Below are positions 1-7,652 of a DNA stretch of 46,365 nt, piece after piece (positions within the stretch are counted from its first letter, which is position 1; the number at the start of each line of letters is the position of its first letter). The stretch lies in the NCBI GenBank assembly GCA_017545325.1, contig JAFWOX010000011.1, forward strand, positions 1-46,365, written 5' to 3'. Source of the DNA: Oscillospiraceae bacterium. GTDB lineage: Bacteria; Bacillota_A; Clostridia; Oscillospirales; Oscillospiraceae. A program made the translations under genes and the position numbers. The notes beneath the pieces were generated by a model that did no database searches, had not been told where the DNA came from, and saw only the letters and a list, made by a program, of their open reading frames with translations.

Positions 1-133
1 CCTCCCGCAGCACCGTCAGGGATCGGATCGCCGGGGGCCGCAAGGACCCTGCGGGCGTTCCCTTCTGTCCGCAGGCGGGCAGCAAGCAGAGGAAAAGGGC
101 AAGGATGAGCAGCCCAGCAGCCGATCGCTTCAT
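1..133 (-). CDS. Lipoprotein, N-terminal part only (runs off the window)
   Basis: The ATG at 131-133 overlaps the TGA stop of the upstream ABC ATPase gene (ATGA), so it is probably translationally coupled to it. The visible 44 codons give a basic start (MKRS), a hydrophobic stretch and a lipobox, LPAC, with the lipidated Cys near residue 21, followed by a Gly/Pro-rich linker. That identifies an exported, lipid-anchored surface protein. The rest of the gene lies beyond the window, so the function is unknown. As the last visible member of a permease/ATPase unit it may be an accessory or sensor protein of that transporter (inference). Confidence 0.75.
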   Translation of the reverse strand, partial: MKRSAAGLLILALFLCLLPACGQKGTPAGSLRPPAIRSLTVLRE

Positions 134-843
134 GCTTCCCCCTCCTTTGCCGCTTCTTCCTCCTCTTTCACCGCTTCTTCCATGGGTACCGGGCCCCGCA
201 GGACCCCTTCCTCCAGCAGCAGGGCGTGGGAGCAGATCGTCTGCAGCTCCGCTGCCGACAGCCCGGAGATCAGCAGGGTCGTTCCCTCCTCCCGAAGGCG
301 GAGCAGCGTTTCGGTGAGGAAGCCCAGGTTCTCCCGGTCGATGCCCGTCAGGGGCTCGTCCAGGATCAGAAGCCTGGGACTCTGCACCAGGGCGCAGGCC
401 AGGGAGTAACGCTTTTCCGCCCCCAGGGACAGGAGCTTCAGCTTCTCCTTTCGGCCAACGTGGTCCCGCTCCGTGAGCCGCAGCTCCTTCCGCAGCTCCT
501 TGATCCGCGCCGGGTCCGGCTTGCCGTAAAGCTCTGCCCGGAGCAGGATGTTCCGGAGCACGGTCTGCGTTTCATAGCCGAAGGGGGATTCCAGGACGAA
601 GCCAGTCTCCCGCCGGGCCCGGCACAATTCTTTCTCATTTGACGAGCCAAAGAGGGATACGCTTCCCTCATCCGGCACCTCCAATCCCGCCAGGATGCGG
701 ATCAAAGTGCTTTTCCCCGCCCCGACAGGGCCCACCAGGGCCGCGGCGGCGCCCGCCTCCAGGGAAAAGGACACGTCCTTCAGCGCAGGATGATTCTTGT
801 ATCCCTTCCCCAGATGGGACGCCTCCAATAGGATCTCGCTCAT
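130..843 (-). CDS. ABC transporter ATP-binding protein (exporter type, copy 2)
   Basis: 237-residue cytoplasmic ATPase that would power the permease encoded just upstream, with which it overlaps by four bases (ATGA). The Walker A motif GPVGAGKST is at residues 38-46 and Walker B LLILDEP at 158-164. The signature region reads LLSLGAEKR (137-145) instead of LSGGQ. The Q-loop glutamine and the H-loop histidine are not where expected (LESPFGY and LISGLSAAEL), which is shared with its paralogue at 1760-2449. The C-terminal tail is rich in Glu/Lys. The length suits a stand-alone domain of an ABC-2 type exporter. Substrate unknown. Family assignment is firm; full catalytic competence is less certain. 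Confidence 0.9.
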   Translation of the reverse strand: MSEILLEASHLGKGYKNHPALKDVSFSLEAGAAAALVGPVGAGKSTLIRILAGLEVPDEGSVSLFGSSNEKELCRARRETGFVLESPFGYETQTVLRNILLRAELYGKPDPARIKELRKELRLTERDHVGRKEKLKLLSLGAEKRYSLACALVQSPRLLILDEPLTGIDRENLGFLTETLLRLREEGTTLLISGLSAAELQTICSHALLLEEGVLRGPVPMEEAVKEEEEAAKEGEA

Positions 844-1646
844 GCTTCAAACCCCCTTTTCCGAAAGTGCAGCCAGCTGACGGCGAGAACCGCAGCGAGA
901 AACGCCAGGGTAAAGCCGACGGCAGCCAGCGGGAGAGACAACAGACCTCTGAAGAAGAACAGCAGGGGGATCCACACCGCCAGGGAAGCGAAAAAGGCGA
1001 CGATGGGCCGGCGCAGAAGCATGGCGGCCAGGTAGGCCAGGGCAGCGCCGAACAGAACAGCGCACAGCCAGACCAGCTGATCCCCCGGGAAGGCCCCAAA
1101 GGGGATGCGAAAACGGGCAAGCTGGAGGAAGGACCCCAGCAGCCACATCACCACGGCACAGCCGAAATACAGCAGGGTGAAGGATAGGAAAACCTGCTTA
1201 CGGCTGAATCCCGCGGACAGGTACTGTCCGATCCTCCGCTTCCGGAACAGGGGGCACAGCAGGAGCATAGCCAACCCATCCAGCACGGGAAAGGCAAACA
1301 GCACCCCGCTGCCCATAATAAGCTTATAAAGGTAGTTCCAGTTATTCCGGATGACCAAATCATATATATCCCGCAGGTCGGCCTTTTCGGGCAGCTCCCT
1401 GGGATCTATCCCATAGGCTCTCGCCACCATCACCGGGTCTGCGCTGGATTTGCCGACCCCGCTCAGCTCGTCATAGGAGGAAAGGTTGGCTGTGTAGCGG
1501 TACTCGAATTGCGTATAGGAATACAGGTCGGTAGAATTCCGGATGTCAGCGCTGCAGAACCGGATATACAGGATGATCAATACCAGGGCAATGATCATCA
1601 GGAGCCATTCCGCCTTTATGCGGACGCGGGTGAGACGAAAAACCAT
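840..1646 (-). CDS. ABC-2 type membrane permease (copy 2)
   Basis: 268 residues, starting MVFRLTRVRIKAEW and then about six predicted membrane segments (near residues 14-28, 108-135, 148-170, 188-210, 213-232, 236-258). A long extracytoplasmic loop after the first helix is typical of small ABC-2 exporter permeases. The N-terminus closely matches the permease at 2446-3276 (MFFRLTRYRLQAEW), so the two ABC pairs are duplicates. The start is supported by GGAGG eight bases upstream. It is the first gene after the BlaI-type operator at 1671-1686 and overlaps the ATPase gene downstream. Possible roles are export of a toxic peptide or lipid, or antibiotic resistance (inference). Confidence 0.8.
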   Translation of the reverse strand: MVFRLTRVRIKAEWLLMIIALVLIILYIRFCSADIRNSTDLYSYTQFEYRYTANLSSYDELSGVGKSSADPVMVARAYGIDPRELPEKADLRDIYDLVIRNNWNYLYKLIMGSGVLFAFPVLDGLAMLLLCPLFRKRRIGQYLSAGFSRKQVFLSFTLLYFGCAVVMWLLGSFLQLARFRIPFGAFPGDQLVWLCAVLFGAALAYLAAMLLRRPIVAFFASLAVWIPLLFFFRGLLSLPLAAVGFTLAFLAAVLAVSWLHFRKRGFEA

Positions 1647-1668
1647 AGTTTACACCTCCGATTCAATT

Positions 1669-1686
1669 AGAATAACATATGTCATT
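1669..1686 (-). promoter_or_regulatory. BlaI-type operator overlapping a -10 box
   Basis: AATAACATATGTCATT (1671-1686) is an almost perfect dyad and differs by one base from the operator in the blaI promoter at 7560-7575. It overlaps the same -10 sequence (TATTCT on the minus strand, 1669-1674) at the same offset. The -35 region is weak. I infer that BlaI represses the downstream permease/ATPase/lipoprotein unit. Confidence 0.75.
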
Positions 1687-1759
1687 GTCATGGGCAGACT
1701 TCATTCCAATGGGAGGGATGGGTTCCGGTGCATCGAATCCTCTGTCTGACCTGGAGTCC

Positions 1760-2449
1760 CTATTCCATTTCACCGACCATATCAATGGGCGTCGGGCCGG
1801 TCAGGCTGCCCTCGTTCAGCAGCAGGGCCTGAGGGCATAGCTGCCGCAGCCCCTCCGCGCTCTGATCGGAGATGAGCAGGGTGATCCCTTCATCCCGGAG
1901 GCGAGTGAGCAGGTCCAGGACCAGGCCGCTGTTCTCCGGGTCCAGGCCCGTGAAAGGTTCATCCAGCACCAGGAGCTGCGGTCTGTGCACCAGGGCGGCG
2001 GCCAGGGCATAGCGCGCCTTCTCCCCCAGGCCCAGCAGCTTCATGGGCTGGCGGCGGCTGACGTCGTACTTCTGGGTCAGATGCAGATCCCGCCGCAGCT
2101 CCCGGAGGTATTCCGCGTCCGACCGGCCGTACAGCCCTGCTCGGATGCGCAGATTCCGATGCGCCGGCAGGTGCTCATAGCACACGGGGGAATCCACCAG
2201 GAAGCCCGCCTTCTGACGGGCCAGGCGCAGCTCCCTGCCGTTCCCGGACCCGAAGAGAGATACGCTTCCCTCCTCCGGCACCGCCATTCCCGCAAGAACA
2301 CGGATGAGGGTCGTCTTCCCCGCTCCCTTCGGCCCCAGCAGGGCTGCGGCGTCGCCCGCCATCAGGGTGAAGGAAACGTCCTTCAGCACCTCCCGCTTCC
2401 CGTAAATCTTCCGCAGGTGCTCCACCTGCAAAACATATTCTGCCATCAT
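1760..2449 (-). CDS. ABC transporter ATP-binding protein (exporter type, copy 1)
   Basis: 229-residue ATPase. The ATG at 2447-2449 overlaps the stop of the permease gene (ATGATG), which fixes the start and implies coupled translation. Walker A is GPKGAGKTT (39-47) and Walker B LLVLDEP (159-165). The signature is degenerate, LLGLGEKAR (138-146), and the H-loop position reads LLISDQS rather than containing His. It is a clear paralogue of the ATPase at 130-843, sharing for example GSVSLFGS and the ending that contains GPTPID/GPVPME. It should energise the permease at 2446-3276. Substrate unknown. Confidence 0.9.
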   Translation of the reverse strand: MMAEYVLQVEHLRKIYGKREVLKDVSFTLMAGDAAALLGPKGAGKTTLIRVLAGMAVPEEGSVSLFGSGNGRELRLARQKAGFLVDSPVCYEHLPAHRNLRIRAGLYGRSDAEYLRELRRDLHLTQKYDVSRRQPMKLLGLGEKARYALAAALVHRPQLLVLDEPFTGLDPENSGLVLDLLTRLRDEGITLLISDQSAEGLRQLCPQALLLNEGSLTGPTPIDMVGEME

Positions 2450-3276
2450 GCCACCGTCCGTTTCCGGAAACAGAGCCAGCCCACCGCCAGGGAGACAACC
2501 AGGATGCCCAGGGCAATGCGGTTCCCCGTCTCTACGCTGCTCAGGTCCTGACAGAAGGCAGCGAACCAAGCATCTGGTCCCCCCATGTCGCTCCCGCGCG
2601 TGATCGATACCGGAATGGCGGGGATATAGGCTTTCAGGATACTCAGCAGAGTGCAGCCCCCCAGACTGGCGATGGCAGCAGGCAGCGGTTTTTCCAGAAG
2701 AAAAGAGGCCATATATACCAGTGCGGCCCGGACCAGGACGGCATACAGCCAGGCTTTCTGCAGGGTCATACGGATATACCGCTCCTCCGGGGCGAAGCGC
2801 ACCTGAAACAGGGCCATGAGGACCCGGGAGGAGAGGAACCACGCCAGGATCACCGCGCCGTAGTAAACCAGGGTCAGGGACAGGAATATCCTTCCCCGGC
2901 TCACCCCCGCGCCGAGGAGGGGCCCCAGCCGCCGACGGGCGAAGAGTCCACTGATCAGCAGCACCCCCAAGAGCGCGGCCGCGATCCAGGCAAGGTTTTC
3001 GGTGCCGTCCACGATGGCGGTATAAAAGGCGCCTCGGTTTTCCTGCAGAGTGATCCGGAAGCTTTCCCAGGTATCCGCGCCCCGCTCCGCATCAATAGAA
3101 AGCGATACCGCGTTATTATTCTTCCGATCGTGCACCATGTTGAAATAGGCATATTTTCCCCCCGGGGGAGCATTGAACCAGCCGCCCCAGATGAGGATCA
3201 GGGAGACGAGAACGAGCCCCAGCAGGAACCGGGCCCACTCCGCCTGCAGCCGGTAACGGGTCAAACGAAAGAACAT
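2446..3276 (-). CDS. ABC-2 type membrane permease (copy 1)
   Basis: 276 residues from the ATG at 3274-3276, which has GAGGAAACGGT directly upstream. An in-frame extension to 3357 lacks a ribosome site and would overlap the M56 gene. The protein has an N-terminal amphipathic MFFRLTRYRLQAEW, a first membrane segment, a long outer loop, and then several hydrophobic helices (for example around ENLAWIAAALLGVLLI and ILAWFLSSRVLMALF). It pairs with the overlapping ATPase gene. It is the last transporter unit of the operon that begins with blaI, 16 bases downstream of the second M56 gene. Confidence 0.8.
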   Translation of the reverse strand: MFFRLTRYRLQAEWARFLLGLVLVSLILIWGGWFNAPPGGKYAYFNMVHDRKNNNAVSLSIDAERGADTWESFRITLQENRGAFYTAIVDGTENLAWIAAALLGVLLISGLFARRRLGPLLGAGVSRGRIFLSLTLVYYGAVILAWFLSSRVLMALFQVRFAPEERYIRMTLQKAWLYAVLVRAALVYMASFLLEKPLPAAIASLGGCTLLSILKAYIPAIPVSITRGSDMGGPDAWFAAFCQDLSSVETGNRIALGILVVSLAVGWLCFRKRTVA

Positions 3277-3292
3277 ACCGTTTCCTCCCCTT

Positions 3293-4873
3293 TCATTCCG
3301 TCGGTCGGGTCTCGTACAGCGCCATGCCCAGGCCGTACAGGATCCAGGCATTGGCATTCCGGTTGTAGGTCAGCCAGGCAGCCGGCAGATCGGCCATGCG
3401 CTGCCGGTACTCCTCCCTGTCCTCCGTCCAGCCCACAGACTGGGCGAACTCCGCCGCCCGATCACACAGGGAGTCCCCCAGGATGGTCTTTCCATCCACG
3501 GGAGCGATGCTCCGGCCTCTCTCCCCGGATTCCGGAAGCGTCCTCCAACCCTCCAGGATCTCGCCTTCCAGAAACAGCTCGAAGCCGTGATCCAGCTCTT
3601 CCTCCGTGGGGCAGACCATAATGCAGTAGAGCACCTGCTCTTCCCCTGCCCCGGAGAAGGGAGAAAGGAAAAAGGAATAGTTCAGCTCCCGCTCCGCCCC
3701 ATACAGCATCCGTCGGAGGGAGACGGTGGAGGTCAGCTCTTCCTTCCGATACTGGAGATCCTTCGCCTCCCGGAAAAACCCCTCCGCTTCCAGTTCCCAG
3801 AAGGTGGCTCCGAAGCGGCCCAGGTCCGGCTGGAGCGCTTTCAGATAGGCGTCCATGGTTTCATACCCCAGAGGAATGGGATCGGAGGTCTCCGCCATGG
3901 GCGCGCCCTTGGCCAGAGGCGCGGCAGTCCCGCAAAGCAGGATGCACAGGACAAGAAAAATAGAGAGAAAGCGGCTTTCCCTGCCCTCCCGGCGGCGGGC
4001 GATCCGGCCGATGCGGCGGCAGAGGCTCCCCCGTCTTCCCCCGAAATTCGTTCTGGGCAGCGGGGAGAGAAGGCCGTTCATTCCGCCCTCGGAATACAGG
4101 ACCGACGAATATTCCCGGGCTTCGATCAACCCCGTATCCAGCACCATCTCGTCGCAGAGCTCCTCGCAGTCCTGCCGGACCAGAGGAAGGCAGAGCCATA
4201 CCACGGGATTGAACCAGTACGCCGCGGAGAGCAGCCGCAGCAGGAGGCCCAGCCAGAGATGCCGCGACTTCTGGTGCATCAGCTCATGGAGCATGATGGG
4301 CGCGGCCGCTTCCTTCCGCCGTTCCACCGGCAGGACCAGAGTGGTCCGCAGAAGGCCCCCCAGCATCCCCGCACTGCCCCAGGCCATGCGCAGACTGCCG
4401 TCGATCCCCGTAAGCTGCCGGAGACGCAGGAGCTCGCTGCGGGTCTCCGGGTCCGTACAGAGGGGCAGGCCGCTCATGGCTTTCGCCCCGATTCCGTAGA
4501 GAAGGAAATGGAACAGAAGCACCGCCGCCGCCCCGGTAAGCCAGATCCGCAGGAGCCAGGGGCGGAGCCCGCCTTCCCCCTCCCGCTCTCCGGTCACGGG
4601 AACCGGACCGATCTCCCCGGCCTCCTCCGATCCGACGGCCCGGTGGACATCCGACAAATACGCTCCGCCGGAAACGGTCTCCGGCAAAAGGTTGATCAGG
4701 CTGGTGGGACTGGGGGGCGTAAAGGGCAGGAGCAGGCGCAGCAGCAGGGGCAGCCACAGGAGATACTTGCCCCGGGCGGATAGCCATCTGCCGAAAAGCA
4801 GGCGGACCAGCAGGATCAGCGCCGCCGTCAGCCAGGAGCCCAGGGTGATCTCCCAGAGCAGAGCCAGACGCAT
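3293..4873 (-). CDS. BlaR1-like M56 family membrane metallopeptidase, second copy
   Basis: 526 residues. N-terminal hydrophobic helices (about 7-50 and 105-128) precede the zinc motif HELMH (196-200), followed by helices and an acidic stretch, EELCDEMVLD (about 238-246), as expected for M56 peptidases. After a membrane segment near residue 310 the C-terminal ~200 residues are extracytoplasmic. They do not resemble the penicillin-binding sensor domain of BlaR1 (no SxxK or KTG motif seen). In BlaR1-type systems the protease responds to an outside signal and triggers loss of the BlaI repressor. The gene is a paralogue of 5419-7137: both C-termini contain an ALQP-x-LG-x-FG motif and end ALYETRPxE. 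It has no second BlaI gene beside it. Confidence 0.85.
   Translation of the reverse strand: MRLALLWEITLGSWLTAALILLVRLLFGRWLSARGKYLLWLPLLLRLLLPFTPPSPTSLINLLPETVSGGAYLSDVHRAVGSEEAGEIGPVPVTGEREGEGGLRPWLLRIWLTGAAAVLLFHFLLYGIGAKAMSGLPLCTDPETRSELLRLRQLTGIDGSLRMAWGSAGMLGGLLRTTLVLPVERRKEAAAPIMLHELMHQKSRHLWLGLLLRLLSAAYWFNPVVWLCLPLVRQDCEELCDEMVLDTGLIEAREYSSVLYSEGGMNGLLSPLPRTNFGGRRGSLCRRIGRIARRREGRESRFLSIFLVLCILLCGTAAPLAKGAPMAETSDPIPLGYETMDAYLKALQPDLGRFGATFWELEAEGFFREAKDLQYRKEELTSTVSLRRMLYGAERELNYSFFLSPFSGAGEEQVLYCIMVCPTEEELDHGFELFLEGEILEGWRTLPESGERGRSIAPVDGKTILGDSLCDRAAEFAQSVGWTEDREEYRQRMADLPAAWLTYNRNANAWILYGLGMALYETRPTE
4806..4863. repeat. 58-bp block identical to 7070-7127
   Basis: This stretch, coding the first membrane helix of the second M56 protein, is base-for-base identical to 7070-7127 in the first M56 gene, whereas the remainder of the two genes has diverged strongly. 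Local gene conversion or recent recombination is the simplest reading. Confidence 0.85.
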
Positions 4874-4891
4874 AAGTCTTCCCCCTTTTCC

Positions 4892-5374
4892 TCAATTCGT
4901 TCCCGGATACCGGACGAATCCGGCTTTCTTCGCCGCCGTGTACGCTTCAAACCAGGCTTCTGTATTGATCTTCTTCCATCGGTAAGCGCTGGTTCCGACC
5001 CGGATCACCTCTCCGCTCACATAAACGGTCAGCAGTCTGTTCCCTTCCCGGTCCAGATAAGTGAGGGAATAATCCGCACGGAGCGGGAGGATCCGGGGCA
5101 CATAATCCCCCTTGATTCGGGAAAACATCCCGACCAATCCGTTGATCTCCCTGGCATAGTCAGGCCGGTCCAGAGACCAGGTCATCCCCGCGCCGGTCCC
5201 GCCGTATATGGTGCAGGCCACCGAATCAACCCGGTCAGCCTTCAGGGTGGTCAGCTGGTTCAGATCAGCGTACGCTTTTCCCGCGAAGGCGGCAAAAACC
5301 ACGACCGGCAGAAGGATCACGGTCAGCGCCTTTCGGAGGCTCCTTCCCGCAGCGCGGCGCGTTTGGCTTTCCAT
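4892..5374 (-). CDS. Secreted protein of unknown function between two M56 genes
   Basis: 160 residues with an Arg-rich N-terminus, a hydrophobic signal segment (about 16-32) and an AxA-like cleavage site (GKAYA-D). The mature part of about 125 residues is probably all beta/alpha with no Cys pairs or known motif; a short segment reads TLKADRVDSVACTIYGG. AAGGAG lies seven bases before the ATG. It is co-oriented and closely spaced with both M56 genes, so it may be a ligand-binding or modulator component of the sensor system (inference). I do not recognise the family. Confidence 0.7.
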   Translation of the reverse strand: MESQTRRAAGRSLRKALTVILLPVVVFAAFAGKAYADLNQLTTLKADRVDSVACTIYGGTGAGMTWSLDRPDYAREINGLVGMFSRIKGDYVPRILPLRADYSLTYLDREGNRLLTVYVSGEVIRVGTSAYRWKKINTEAWFEAYTAAKKAGFVRYPGTN

Positions 5375-5418
5375 CGGAAACTCCTTCCTTTTGTCAACAG
5401 CGTTCCGTTCCCCACGCG

Positions 5419-7137
5419 CTATTCCACCGGTCTCGTCTCATACAGGGCGATCCCCATACCCAGAAAGCGCCATGGACTTAACATATTGTCGCTGAGCATG
5501 CCGCAGAGGTGCCAGCCTTGAACAAGGCCCTGGCCTTCCTCAATATCGCGGGCCATTCCGGACTCTACCAGGCGGGCTGCCAGGATCTCCGCATCCTCCG
5601 GGCTGAGGCAGTCCCCCAGGGTGACCGGACTGCACCGCACCTCGTAGCTGCGTTGGTAGGGATGAGCCGCAAGCAGGGAAAAGTGCGCTTCCAGCTCGTC
5701 ATCCCGGTCCATCTGATCCAGGAGCCCCCATTCGGGTGCGGTGTCCAGGTGGAACAGGTCATCATAATCCCCGGAATAGCGAGCGTGGCATCCCTCCAGC
5801 TCCGGGCTGCTGAGGAGCAGTTCTGCGCCAAGATCCCGGGCCTTCCATTCGTTATCCTGGTTGAGGGGCGGAATGGGCGTCTGGATCTCCGTAAGCACCG
5901 CCTTTCCCCCGATCCCCGTAAACAGGGTAGGGCGGAAAACCATATACACGGTGTGTTCTTCTCCCGCCAGCTCACGCCGGAGGGAAAGGACCAACTTGGC
6001 CGGCGTAGTCTGGAGCCAGACTCCCTCCTCCGCCGCAAGGTACCCCGCTGCCACCAGCTCATCATAGGTCATCCCGAAGGCTCCCAGGCTTGGCTGGAGC
6101 GCCTGGATATAACTGTCTGCATCGGGATAGCCTACCTGGGCAGGGATGCTCCGATCGAAGCCGTAGCTCCTCCCGGTAACCGGAGATAAAACAGCCAGGA
6201 ACAGGATCACCACGGCCAGAAGGGCAGTCTGGAATACGGGTTTTTGCCGCCGTCCCGGGTATTTCCGGATGTCCCGGATACGCTTCCGCACCCCTGCCGC
6301 CCCGAACCGGGCCAGCGGCATGGGATCCGGGCTGCCCCGGAGCTCATACTCCTCCAGCAGGGTCCGGGAATAGACCTCGGGGGCTATCAGCCGGGTATCC
6401 AATACGCGCTGGTCGCAGGCCAGCTCCTCATCCCGACGGAAAAGCCAGAAGCAGAACCACACCGCCGGATCGAACCAGTACAAAGCGCAGAACAGGCGAT
6501 ACAGAAGGGTCAGCCAAATATCTCCGCCCTGATAGTGCATCATCTCATGGAGCAGGATGGGCGCTGCTCCTTCTCCGACACGCTCCGCCGGGATTACCAG
6601 AGTCGGATGGAAGAATCCCCCCAGCATCCCCTCGTTCCCCCGAACCAGCCGGGGATTGAAACCGGGCCGGCACAGCTGCTTCAGCTTCAGATACTCCCGC
6701 TCAGTCTCCAGGTCGCCGCAGGGGGGCAGAGACCTCAGCTTCCGCAAAGCCAGAAGATAGAGAATGAGATAGGCCAGGAACACCGCTCCCGCACCTGCCA
6801 GCCAGATGATCCGTACCGCAGGCCAAAGTCCGGCGAGCTTACGCTCCGCCGCGGATTCCGCAGGCAGTTCGGACTCCCCTTCCTCTCTCTCCTCCGGGAC
6901 CAGCCAGGTCACCGTCGTCTCCGCATCCGGTATATAGCGCATCAGGGTCACCGGACTCTCCAAATGGAGTCGGACAGGCAGGAGCTGAAAGGGGATGAGC
7001 CGCAGGAGCAGCAGCAGCCAGAGAAGCGCCTTGCCCCAGGAGGTAAGCCATTTGCCAAAGATCTGCCGCACCAGCAGGATCAGCGCCGCCGTCAGCCAGG
7101 AGCCCAGGGTGATCTCCCAGAGCAGAGTGAGGGTCAT
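5419..7137 (-). CDS. BlaR1-like M56 family membrane metallopeptidase, first copy
   Basis: 572 residues, starting one base after the blaI stop (TGACATG). Two N-terminal helices, a third around 108-130, the zinc-binding motif HEMMH at 197-201 and EELACDQRVLD downstream place it in peptidase family M56 (BlaR1/MecR1). A transmembrane segment near 310-328 (FQTALLAVVILFLAVL) leads to a ~240-residue outer domain that lacks penicillin-binding motifs, so the inducer is probably not a beta-lactam. In known systems the cytosolic zinc protease becomes active on signal binding and the paired BlaI is cleaved. The pairing with BlaI in one transcript supports the same logic here. Confidence 0.88.
   Translation of the reverse strand: MTLTLLWEITLGSWLTAALILLVRQIFGKWLTSWGKALLWLLLLLRLIPFQLLPVRLHLESPVTLMRYIPDAETTVTWLVPEEREEGESELPAESAAERKLAGLWPAVRIIWLAGAGAVFLAYLILYLLALRKLRSLPPCGDLETEREYLKLKQLCRPGFNPRLVRGNEGMLGGFFHPTLVIPAERVGEGAAPILLHEMMHYQGGDIWLTLLYRLFCALYWFDPAVWFCFWLFRRDEELACDQRVLDTRLIAPEVYSRTLLEEYELRGSPDPMPLARFGAAGVRKRIRDIRKYPGRRQKPVFQTALLAVVILFLAVLSPVTGRSYGFDRSIPAQVGYPDADSYIQALQPSLGAFGMTYDELVAAGYLAAEEGVWLQTTPAKLVLSLRRELAGEEHTVYMVFRPTLFTGIGGKAVLTEIQTPIPPLNQDNEWKARDLGAELLLSSPELEGCHARYSGDYDDLFHLDTAPEWGLLDQMDRDDELEAHFSLLAAHPYQRSYEVRCSPVTLGDCLSPEDAEILAARLVESGMARDIEEGQGLVQGWHLCGMLSDNMLSPWRFLGMGIALYETRPVE
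7070..7127. repeat. 58-bp block identical to 4806-4863
   Basis: Second copy of the identical block. It encodes residues of the first membrane helix (LLWEITLGSWLTAALILLVR) of the first M56 protein. Confidence 0.85.
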
Positions 7138-7138
7138 G

Positions 7139-7519
7139 TCATTTTTCCTCGTCCATCTTCTTCAGCATGGCTTCGATCTCCCGCCGGTCCTTTTCGCTGA
7201 GCTTTCCGCTCCCGGTAAAGGCGGCGAAGAGCTTGGAAAAGTTTCCCTCGAACACCCGGTTCACAAAAGAACGGGTCTCCTGCCGGACGCACTCCTCCTC
7301 CGACGCGATGGGATAATAGCGGAAGTACCGGTCCTGGGTCTCCGCCCCGATGGCGCCCTTATCCAGAAGGCGGACCACCAGGCTGCGGACCATGTTCCCG
7401 CTCCAGCCCGTTTCCTCCTGCAGCATCCCCTGGATCTCCTTGATCTCCAGGGGGGACTGCTTCCACAGGCAGCGGAGCACAAGCCACTCCGAATCCGAAA
7501 TACGCCAATTCTTTTCCAT
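7139..7519 (-). CDS. blaI: BlaI/MecI/CopY family transcriptional repressor
   Basis: 126 residues from the ATG at 7517-7519, chosen because GGAGG sits five bases upstream; an in-frame start at 7540 would lie inside an operator. The N-terminal winged helix (ISDSEWLVLRCLW, then a recognition helix near NMVRSLVVRLLDKG) and a C-terminal helical dimerisation region match BlaI/MecI in length and layout. Such proteins bind TACA/TGTA dyads as dimers and are inactivated by proteolysis through an M56 partner. Two matching dyads lie directly in its own promoter and another at 1671-1686, so autoregulation and control of the two ABC units are likely. Family call is firm; targets are inferred. Confidence 0.93.
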   Translation of the reverse strand: MEKNWRISDSEWLVLRCLWKQSPLEIKEIQGMLQEETGWSGNMVRSLVVRLLDKGAIGAETQDRYFRYYPIASEEECVRQETRSFVNRVFEGNFSKLFAAFTGSGKLSEKDRREIEAMLKKMDEEK

Positions 7520-7532
7520 ATTTTCCTCCAAC

Positions 7533-7586
7533 AATAACAATCGTCATTTTTAATTTGAGAATAACATACGTCATTCGTGATGTCAA
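7533..7586 (-). promoter_or_regulatory. blaI promoter with two BlaI-type operators
   Basis: On the minus strand: TTGACA (7581-7586), a 17-base spacer, TATTCT (7558-7563). The dyad AATAACATACGTCATT (7560-7575) fills the spacer and -10 box. A second, AATAACAATCGTCATT (7533-7548), lies 27 bp downstream, just before the ribosome site. This arrangement is typical of an autoregulated bla/mec promoter. Confidence 0.85.
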
Positions 7587-7605
7587 GAGATAATCATGGG
7601 ATAGG

Positions 7606-7635
7606 AAAAAAGCCCTGCGCCGGTTGGCGCAGAGC
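7606..7635 (-). terminator. Rho-independent terminator of the malic enzyme operon
   Basis: On the minus strand a GC-rich stem, GCTCTGCGCC/GGCGCAGGGC, with an AACC loop is followed by TTTTTT. It lies 17 bases after the malic enzyme stop. Confidence 0.9.
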
Positions 7636-7652
7636 TGCGGTATTCTCAGGAT

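Noticed and set aside
3293..7137. Beta-lactam resistance sensor (BlaR1 in the strict sense)
   Set aside because: M56 and BlaI partners are present, but no SxxK, SxN or KTG penicillin-binding motifs were found in the outer domains and there is no beta-lactamase or PBP2a gene nearby.
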